A stretch of DNA of 46,309 bases from Sulfurimonadaceae bacterium (GTDB lineage: Bacteria > Campylobacterota > Campylobacteria > Campylobacterales > Sulfurimonadaceae). The notes under the pieces were generated by a model. That model did no database searches. It saw nothing but the letters and a program-made list of their open reading frames with translations, and had not been told where the DNA came from. Both the position numbers and the translations under genes were made by a program. The stretch spans positions 2,981-49,289 of the forward strand of contig JADGDM010000015.1 in NCBI GenBank assembly GCA_016744905.1, written 5' to 3'. Of the stretch, positions 40,792-46,309 are shown one piece after another (positions within the stretch are counted from its first letter, which is position 1; each line of letters opens with the position of its first letter).

Positions 40792-42948
40792 TTATGGTGC
40801 TTGAATAGGTTCAGATAATTTGTAGTTGAACTCTATTTCTGTAATTGGTTTCAGCGCAACAGTTAAATAAACATATTTGTCATATACTGACGATGTTGTA
40901 CCACTTCCACTGAGTATTGGTCTATTGTTCTCTACGTATTTGAGACCAAAATCCCAACAACGTTTGGTATATAAAAATCCGATTTCAGCACTTTTACTAA
41001 TTTCAGCTTCTATATCGTAAGCATACTTACCAAAATAACGGTAATGTTTATCATGCACATAGGTAGCATCTAAGGTAACATATCTTGAATATTCGATCTG
41101 AATCTCTTCATCAGCAATAGTAAATGTATCTTCATATAAAAAACTAAGTGATGAGTTAATAGTGCCTTCTGCATATTTTAATGTATTAATAGACTTAGTT
41201 ACACGTGCGTAATCATAATTATAAAATGTATCATTATAAAGAGAAAATTGCTTTGTTATTTTATAGTCTAACTCACTTTCTAGTTCTGACGTTTCCAGTG
41301 CGCTGGTATTGGTAAAGACTCTTTGAGAGAGTCGATGATACAAAAACTGATTACCACTATCATCAAAAAGGTATTGAATAATATTAAGTGCAAGATTGCT
41401 TGCTTTTTCTTCTGTGGTATAAAAAGCACAAAGGTCTTTGTCTACGCCAACCTCAGAACACGCATCTGGTGCATCTTCATAATAGCCTTTTCGTAATTCT
41501 TCTACATCAAAACTATACGCAGAGGTAAAAGAGAGAGCATGAGAGAAGTCTTCATAAGGTTTTAGCAAATAGGTTCCTACGTCAATACTCTGGGCTAAGG
41601 TTAAAAACTCTCCTTTTTTCTGCGTATCAGTAAGCGCAATATCATTGCTTAACTTTGTACTTTTAGCAATACCTTCCGCACGGTACGCAACATCAATATA
41701 GTTATCTAAAAAGGTACTTTGCAAGGTTAATGGGACTGTTAACTCTATTTGCTCAGCATTACTTCCTTCTGTTCGATAATGAGAGGTGTAGTTGGCATTA
41801 AAACTATACAGTAAATGATCATCTAAAATGGTGTCAATATAACGGTGATACTGCACAATGGGAAGATTTTGAATCGTATCGTTATTGTCTTCTTTATTCA
41901 AATCAAGATAGTACTTAAAGTAACTACCAATATAGTTATTATCATCAGAATAAAAAAGGTTTGCACGAGAAAAAATTTGATTTGAGGTGACATTTTGAGA
42001 AGGATTGTTTGAGTTTAAATTAAGATAGTCAATATCATTCATATGCATAGCATCGATATCTAATCCACTTTGACCAGCACTATCAACACCAAAATACTCT
42101 TTTAACCAATTACTATTTTCATACTTAAATGTAAATCCAAAATGTTCTTCATTGGCCAAGTCAAATTTTTGAGCGTACTCTTCTTGTTCTTTAAAATATC
42201 CAAGATTCAACTCACCATGAGAAGAGTGCGAATCTACAAAACGTAATGTCCCATAAATACCACGGCCACGATTGGTTCTAATTTGAGGACTTAACTCTAA
42301 ATCCCATGAATCATAAGGGGCAATATAGAGAGGTTGTTGATAATAAAATCCCTCATCACTTGAAACACCAACAAAAGGAAGTAGTAGACCAGAACGTCTA
42401 CGGTCATCTAAAGAATATCCTAAATAAGGAGAGTAAAAAACAGGAACTTTTTTAAAGTAAAGACGTGCATTATAAAGATTCATCCACTGTGATTCATCAC
42501 TATAATCACTACTAGAGAAGTGAATACTCCAGATAGGGTTACTGGGTTCGCATCCAGAAACAACACCACTACTTAAATCGTAATTGTCTTCTTTAACATC
42601 AGCAGTGGCGGCACTAATCCAAACTTTTTCTTCCTTACTTAAAAGGTAAAAAGGTTTAATATGTTTTTCATCTATTTTAGAATTTAATTGTAAGTATTGG
42701 CCCATGATTTGGAACTCAGCACCCTTAAGCATAGTAATATTACCCTTGAGTTCTAGCATCTCATTGTCTCTATTATAATAGGCTTCATTTGAACCAATAA
42801 CTTGATCTTCATAGAAAATCAAAACAGAACCACTGGCTTTAATATGTGTTTGATTGGTATCTATATTTTGGGCGAAGAGTTCTGCATTACCTGATGCCAG
42901 TGCAGAACTTGTAAAAAAGAGAAGAAGGAAACTGAGCAGTATGCGCAT
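40792..42948 (-). CDS. lptD: LPS-assembly protein, outer membrane
   Basis: Outer-membrane translocon for lipopolysaccharide. 718 residues with a signal peptide (about 1-18). The N-terminal OstA/LptA-like jellyroll is at about 20-110 (IKASGSVLIFYEDQVIGSNEAYY), then a large barrel of alternating strands with the conserved PVFYSPYLGYSLDDRRRSGLLLP segment in about 165-195. Cysteines are few (CEPSNP near 135 and DACSEV/LCAF near 500). The C-terminus ends EPIQAP rather than an aromatic. No LptE gene is seen; it starts 8 bases after the RDD gene. Confidence 0.9.
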   Translation of the reverse strand: MRILLSFLLLFFTSSALASGNAELFAQNIDTNQTHIKASGSVLIFYEDQVIGSNEAYYNRDNEMLELKGNITMLKGAEFQIMGQYLQLNSKIDEKHIKPFYLLSKEEKVWISAATADVKEDNYDLSSGVVSGCEPSNPIWSIHFSSSDYSDESQWMNLYNARLYFKKVPVFYSPYLGYSLDDRRRSGLLLPFVGVSSDEGFYYQQPLYIAPYDSWDLELSPQIRTNRGRGIYGTLRFVDSHSSHGELNLGYFKEQEEYAQKFDLANEEHFGFTFKYENSNWLKEYFGVDSAGQSGLDIDAMHMNDIDYLNLNSNNPSQNVTSNQIFSRANLFYSDDNNYIGSYFKYYLDLNKEDNNDTIQNLPIVQYHRYIDTILDDHLLYSFNANYTSHYRTEGSNAEQIELTVPLTLQSTFLDNYIDVAYRAEGIAKSTKLSNDIALTDTQKKGEFLTLAQSIDVGTYLLKPYEDFSHALSFTSAYSFDVEELRKGYYEDAPDACSEVGVDKDLCAFYTTEEKASNLALNIIQYLFDDSGNQFLYHRLSQRVFTNTSALETSELESELDYKITKQFSLYNDTFYNYDYARVTKSINTLKYAEGTINSSLSFLYEDTFTIADEEIQIEYSRYVTLDATYVHDKHYRYFGKYAYDIEAEISKSAEIGFLYTKRCWDFGLKYVENNRPILSGSGTTSSVYDKYVYLTVALKPITEIEFNYKLSEPIQAP

Positions 42949-42956
42949 GTAGTGCT

Positions 42957-43403
42957 TTAGTAAACCACTATCGTTTTAGCAGTTCTATCATGCCAAGTAC
43001 GTCGATATGGATCTAACATTCCCCATAAGTAGCCTAAATACATCATCATCTCACTGATAATTCTAAAAACAGCGCGATTAAACGAAGCTTGAAGACTTGG
43101 TGAAGAGAGCGTACTCAGCTCTAGTACCTGAATTTTCATGGCAATTTTCCCTAAAGTAGCTCCGTATTGGTAGACAAAAAAAGTTTGGTAAGCTATTTTA
43201 ATAGCCATAAATTCTAAAACAAATTGATTGGTAACAATGATAAGTTCTTCCATGCTTTGTGCTGAAACAAAAGAGTCCCAAAGAATAATAATTAGAAGCG
43301 TAGAGAGGAGAAGTTCATCAATAAAAAATGCAGCTGAACGTTTAGAAGTTGGCGCTAAAGCCAACTCTTCACGATGAAGAAGTTCATCTAACTCTTCATT
43401 CAT
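42957..43403 (-). CDS. RDD family membrane protein
   Basis: 148 residues. The RDD signature is near the N-terminus ([15 protein letters not shown]) and there are two to three hydrophobic spans, then [15 protein letters not shown] and [14 protein letters not shown] near the end. The family's function is unknown. It overlaps purD by 4 bases (ATGA) and precedes lptD, an arrangement shared by related epsilonproteobacteria. Confidence 0.85.
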   Translation of the reverse strand: MNEELDELLHREELALAPTSKRSAAFFIDELLLSTLLIIILWDSFVSAQSMEELIIVTNQFVLEFMAIKIAYQTFFVYQYGATLGKIAMKIQVLELSTLSSPSLQASFNRAVFRIISEMMMYLGYLWGMLDPYRRTWHDRTAKTIVVY

Positions 43404-44668
43404 TTAAGAGCCTGATAAGCGATATCTGTACGTATCTTTTTACCTGCAAAATGCACCTGCCCACAAAGTAAATACGCTCGGTCTCTTGCTTCTCTAATAG
43501 TATCACCCAAGCCAACACAAACAAGTACACGTCCACCAGTTGCAAGCAGTGTATCATCTTCCATACTTACCCCAGCGTAAGAGATATGTGTATTTGAGTT
43601 TACATCATCATGATGGATATCATCCACAATAATTTCTGCAGGTGTTGAACTTTTATATGGATAATCTTTACTTGCCATAACCACACCTACTGCTTTTTGC
43701 TCAGAAAACTCTACATTTAAAGTGTCCAATTGCTTCGTAGCTGCCTTATAAAAAAGCTCACGCGCTGGTGTTTTAAGTAGTGGCATCAAAATTTCACACT
43801 CAGGGTCACCAAAACGTACGTTAAACTCTAATGTAATTGGTTCCCCATTAACAACCATAATTCCGATAAAAAGAACACCCTCAAATGGAGCACCCTCTTC
43901 TTTCATACCATCAAGTGTTGGACGAATCACTCTATCTTTTACTTTTTGATATAACTCTTCATCCACTAATGGCGTTGGCGCATAAGCACCCATCCCACCA
44001 GTATTAGGCCCCTTATCTCCATCAAGGATACGTTTATGATCTTGTGCAGCTTGAAGTAAGATATAGTCTTCTCCATCACAGATAGCAAACATAGAAAGTT
44101 CATAACCGTCTAAAAACTCTTCTACAATGACATTATGACCTGCATCACCAAATGATTTACCACTTAACATCTCTGAGACAGCTATTTTAGCCTCATCATG
44201 TGTTGAGGCGATAATAACGCCCTTACCCGCACAAAGACCATCTGCTTTAACAACAACAGGCACAGGCAATGTTTCAATAAACTTAAATGCTGTTTCAATA
44301 TGATCTGTCTCGATATAGCGTGCAGTAGGAATATTATACTTGGCTAAAAAGTTTTTCATATATACTTTTGAACCCTCTAAGCGCGCTGCTGCCGCTGATG
44401 GACCAAAAATAGTTAAATCTTTTGCTTTAAAAATATCAACCACACCATCAACTAAAGGACCCTCTGGACCTACAATAGTTAAATCAATTTTGTTTTCAAG
44501 TGCAAAATCAGCTAAGTCATTATAATCTTTGATATTGATATTCTCACCCAAACGTGTTGTCGCACCATTTCCAGGACAGAAATAAAGTTTTTCCACTTCA
44601 CTGTCTTGATTTAAAGCACGTCCTATTGAGTATTCGCGTCCACCACTACCAAGTATTAGTATATTCAT
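43400..44668 (-). CDS. purD: Phosphoribosylamine-glycine ligase
   Basis: Second step of purine synthesis, forming glycinamide ribonucleotide with ATP. 422 residues, normal length. The ATP-grasp fold shows [12 protein letters not shown] (N-terminal), [13 protein letters not shown] near 139-151, [21 protein letters not shown] near 215 and [12 protein letters not shown] near 285. A GGAG lies 9 bases before the ATG. A long leader of about 280 bases, carrying a probable 6S RNA and a hairpin, lies upstream. It is the first gene of the purD, RDD, lptD, PRTase, pnp run. Confidence 0.97.
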   Translation of the reverse strand: MNILILGSGGREYSIGRALNQDSEVEKLYFCPGNGATTRLGENINIKDYNDLADFALENKIDLTIVGPEGPLVDGVVDIFKAKDLTIFGPSAAAARLEGSKVYMKNFLAKYNIPTARYIETDHIETAFKFIETLPVPVVVKADGLCAGKGVIIASTHDEAKIAVSEMLSGKSFGDAGHNVIVEEFLDGYELSMFAICDGEDYILLQAAQDHKRILDGDKGPNTGGMGAYAPTPLVDEELYQKVKDRVIRPTLDGMKEEGAPFEGVLFIGIMVVNGEPITLEFNVRFGDPECEILMPLLKTPARELFYKAATKQLDTLNVEFSEQKAVGVVMASKDYPYKSSTPAEIIVDDIHHDDVNSNTHISYAGVSMEDDTLLATGGRVLVCVGLGDTIREARDRAYLLCGQVHFAGKKIRTDIAYQALK

Positions 44669-44723
44669 GTATTGTTCTCCGAGATAAAATTTAGGGATTT
44701 CCGTAATTGGAAGATATAAGGTC

Positions 44724-44754
44724 TAGACTAAAGAGAATTTTTCTACTTAGTCTA
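44724..44754 (-). terminator. Hairpin between the 6S-like RNA and purD
   Basis: An 8-bp stem, a 2x2 internal loop and a 4-bp inner stem (TAGACTAA/TTAGTCTA outer) lie just beyond the 3' end of the predicted small RNA. It could be its terminator or a purD attenuator; no U-run follows directly. Confidence 0.45.
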
Positions 44755-44762
44755 AGTCTTAA

Positions 44763-44953
44763 AAACACCGGGTGGCCGTTACACAATCTGGCTTGGTTCT
44801 CAAAGCCGTAATTATAGCGAAGCGAGCGTCTTATCAGGTAGCAATTTCTCAAGTTAGACTTTCAAACGAAATCACCGCACACAAAGACATCTACGTAGTT
44901 CACTAAAAGAATATGTAGAACCCTCAATATGTGAATATCGCACCACTCAGATA
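44763..44953 (-). ncRNA. ssrS: Probable 6S RNA
   Basis: About 190 nt with a sigma-70 promoter directly upstream and no coding capacity. The ends pair: GAGTGGT (44942-44948) with GCCACCC (44770-44776), one A-C mismatch. Inside this, CACA (about 44930-44933) pairs with TGTG (44782-44785), and GGTTCT (44917-44922) pairs with AGAACC (44795-44800) exactly. Beyond them is a large open central region whose 3' strand contains TATAAT (44811-44816), then an apical stem including GATTTC/GAAATT. Closing stem, central bubble and apical stem is the 6S plan, which mimics an open promoter to sequester RNA polymerase. I recall 6S lying upstream of purD in epsilonproteobacteria; that synteny is the main outside support. 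Covariation was not tested. Confidence 0.65.
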
Positions 44954-44959
44954 AAAATA

Positions 44960-44988
44960 ATTATATCACTTTTGTAAGGTTTTAGCAA
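44960..44988 (-). promoter_or_regulatory. Sigma-70 promoter of the 6S-like RNA
   Basis: On the minus strand, TTGCTA (44983-44988), a 17-base spacer and TATAAT (44960-44965) fit a strong sigma-70 promoter, predicting a start near 44953. It overlaps the 3' end of hemD. Confidence 0.6.
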
Positions 44989-45616
44989 GTTGTACAGAGG
45001 CTTTTATCGTTGGAACTTCGGGGATATAAATTTTTATATTACGCGGTAATGCTTTTTGGGTCGTTGTTCCAATAGAGACTATGATATGTTGTTCATTAAA
45101 AGTAAACTGTTGTTCAAAACACGCTACACTTGAGGGAGAAGTAAAGATAAGTACTGCGTGCTGAGCCAATTCAAAAGATTTTAATTTCTTATTGCAAGAT
45201 GTTTCATAAATCACAACATCTTCTATCGCAATATTTTCTTCTCTTAAATTATCAGCGAAATCTGTAGCAATAATTTTTGCACGAGGATACAATATTTTTT
45301 TATCTGCATAATTTTCAGTAATCTTTTCTCTTAATTCAGTACCATAACCATGAACCATATCAATCACATCTGCACCATGTTTTACCGCCTCAGCTGCCGT
45401 AGGTTCTGAAATAGCAATAACACCCAACGTTTTCCAAGAACTATCAATAGAATCCAGCGCGCCAAAAATCTGCTTAGAGGTCGCCACAATCAAGTCATAT
45501 TTAGAAAAATCGATATCAACATCATAAAAGGTAGTTTCAATAATCGGAACATACTCAATAGAATCATCATAAGGTGTTTTAGAAAAAAGGTAAATTGGAG
45601 GTTTAGAAGAGTTCAA
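44966..45616 (-). CDS. hemD: Uroporphyrinogen-III synthase
   Basis: Cyclises and inverts ring D of hydroxymethylbilane, on the way to heme, siroheme and corrins. 216 residues, short like other epsilonproteobacterial HemD. The two-lobe fold is suggested by KYDLIVATSKQIFGAL (about 39-54), ILYPRAKI near 109 and VLIFTSPSSVACFEQQF (near 155). The start is a TTG with AAGGA 6 bases upstream. The family is divergent in sequence, so the call rests on these patterns. Its last codons overlap the 6S RNA promoter. Confidence 0.85.
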   Translation of the reverse strand: MNSSKPPIYLFSKTPYDDSIEYVPIIETTFYDVDIDFSKYDLIVATSKQIFGALDSIDSSWKTLGVIAISEPTAAEAVKHGADVIDMVHGYGTELREKITENYADKKILYPRAKIIATDFADNLREENIAIEDVVIYETSCNKKLKSFELAQHAVLIFTSPSSVACFEQQFTFNEQHIIVSIGTTTQKALPRNIKIYIPEVPTIKASVQLAKTLQK

Positions 45617-45691
45617 AAGTTTCCTTTTGTAAATAAAGTATTTATCTTGAGTTAATTAGATCAAGTTTGGTTTTAGTTGGAATGTTTTAGT

Positions 45692-45716
45692 GCGAAGAGG
45701 TAGTGAACTACCTCGC
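45692..45716 (-). terminator. Hairpin downstream of guaA
   Basis: GAGGTAGT/ACTACCTC forms an 8-bp stem with a 2-base loop that is extended by GC pairs on both sides. On the minus strand it is followed by ACTAAAAC, so the U-run is poor. It lies about 40 bases beyond the guaA stop, in the gap before hemD. Confidence 0.55.
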
Positions 45717-45754
45717 AGTACTAATCATTTCAAATAAAGCCGAAATTGTTCTAA

Positions 45755-46309
45755 TTATTCCCACTCGATTGTTGCTGGTGGTTTAGAGGAAATATCATAT
45801 ACTACACGGTTAATTCCATCAACCTCATTAATAATTCTACGAGAAATTCTCTCTAATAAGTCATGTGGAAGGTGTGCAAAGGTCGCTGTCATACCATCAA
45901 CTGCTTCAACAACACGGACACAAACAGTATTGTCATAAGTACGATTATCACCCATAACACCGACTGATTTGACATTTAAAAGTACCACAAATGCTTGCCA
46001 AGTTTTAGCGTAATAGCCACTCGCTTTTAACTCATCAAGTAAAATAACATCTGCCTCACGAAGTAGTGTTAAATCAGGAACGTTCACATCACCCATAATA
46101 CGAATAGCTAAACCTGGTCCAGGGAATGGATGACGATCAACCATACCACTTGGAAGACCAAGTTCACGTCCAAGAACACGTACTTCATCTTTGAAAAGCT
46201 CACGAAGAGGCTCTATGAGTTCAAAATCCATCCAATCAGGAAGGCCACCAACATTGTGATGTGATTTAATAACTTCTGATGGACCATTAACAGAGATAGA
46301 TTCGATAAC
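45755..46309 (-). CDS. guaA: GMP synthase, C-terminal part (5' end outside the window)
   Basis: Converts XMP to GMP with glutamine. Only the last 184 codons are present; the frame is open to the window edge. An internal ATG at 46231 is not the start, as the frame continues upstream with [17 protein letters not shown]. Visible parts are the end of the PP-loop ATPase domain ([14 protein letters not shown]) and the dimerisation/XMP domain ([31 protein letters not shown]) ending in KPPATIEWE, the typical C-terminus. Confidence 0.96.
   Translation of the reverse strand, partial: VIESISVNGPSEVIKSHHNVGGLPDWMDFELIEPLRELFKDEVRVLGRELGLPSGMVDRHPFPGPGLAIRIMGDVNVPDLTLLREADVILLDELKASGYYAKTWQAFVVLLNVKSVGVMGDNRTYDNTVCVRVVEAVDGMTATFAHLPHDLLERISRRIINEVDGINRVVYDISSKPPATIEWE

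Larger units (their letters stand above)
970..45463. repeat. Highly iterated palindrome GCGCGC (core AGCGCGCT), dispersed
   Basis: By hand count there are about 47 GCGCGC sites, 28 of them the full palindrome AGCGCGCT. Full-octamer starts: 2579, 2587, 4483, 4784, 4992, 6332, 7082, 10294, 11081, 11513, 11774, 12011, 13305, 18718, 20966, 21781, 21861, 25156, 25675, 26775, 30717, 31866, 31908, 32102, 32839, 35010, 39234 and 44380. One-sided variants (GGCGCGCT or AGCGCGCC) start at 970, 7555, 10993, 11865, 15668, 18940, 19690, 21533, 25932, 28424, 30866, 31547, 33421 and 45456. GGCGCGCC is at 31188, and four other flanks occur. All but the tandem pair at 2579 lie in coding sequence. Long gaps without it include about 22-25 kb and 39.3-44.3 kb. 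Confidence 0.85.

Noticed and set aside
44669-44965. ZTP or other purine-linked riboswitch in front of purD
   Set aside because: Folding by eye fits 6S better and I could not find the ZTP conserved loops; a tmRNA reading also failed for lack of a T-arm or tag frame.
1-46309. CRISPR arrays, insertion sequences, integrases, prophage or toxin-antitoxin genes
   Set aside because: No regular direct repeats with spacers, no transposase or integrase motifs and no typical toxin pair were seen.

Overview
The window is a chromosomal segment of a low-GC, gene-dense epsilonproteobacterium (Campylobacterota). The proteins (MetK, a 2-Cys peroxiredoxin, AtpE with a leader-like N-terminus, Pnp, LptD, PurD, HemD, GuaA, an Alvin-type ferredoxin) and the arrangement of a 6S-like RNA in front of purD look most like the free-living Sulfurimonas/Sulfurovum-type lineages. 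The genus is inference; no 16S rRNA is present. No insertion sequence, prophage, plasmid or CRISPR array was seen. Layout: (1) 0-2.7 kb holds ferredoxin, metK and a peroxiredoxin. (2) 2.7-13.4 kb is a long minus-strand accessory stretch: an outer-membrane protein, a DUF1761 protein, a small membrane protein overlapping a PIF1-like helicase, then a three-gene envelope set (FecR domain protein, TPR plus beta-barrel protein, Ig-like lipoprotein), a thioredoxin-fold pair, and a MoxR-type AAA+ ATPase / VWA protein / unknown protein operon. (3) 13.6-24.4 kb holds two c-di-GMP signalling proteins, a diheme lipoprotein cytochrome c, an FKBP-type isomerase, a DEDDh exonuclease, a peptidoglycan amidase, an unknown lipoprotein, a small ORF, a DUF819 membrane protein and an enolase-superfamily dipeptide epimerase. 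(4) 24.5-35.4 kb is a B12 island: cobT-like, cobU, cobS, cobC, cobQ on the plus strand, and a Cys/His-rich small protein plus btuB, btuF, btuD, btuC on the minus strand, separated by a lipoprotein, a YraQ-type metal permease and a divergent ArsR regulator. (5) 35.5-46.3 kb is housekeeping: thiI, tRNA-Leu(GAG), atpE, pnp, a phosphoribosyltransferase-fold gene, lptD, an RDD protein, purD, a probable 6S RNA, hemD and the 3' part of guaA. The most striking genome-scale signal is a highly iterated palindrome. GCGCGC occurs about 47 times (hand count) in a roughly 37% GC sequence where chance predicts about 2. Twenty-eight of these are the full octamer AGCGCGCT, where chance predicts about 0.2. It is almost always inside genes, most often read as Ser-Ala-Leu or x-Arg-Ala, and one tandem pair forms an 18-bp perfect palindrome after the peroxiredoxin gene. 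Other points to follow up: two genes that have a good Shine-Dalgarno sequence but ATA or ATC where the ATG should be, a Slam-like barrel/lipoprotein pair, a MoxR/VWA module whose metallopeptidase-like domain seems to have lost its catalytic motif, and a Cys/His cluster protein at the head of the btuB operon.
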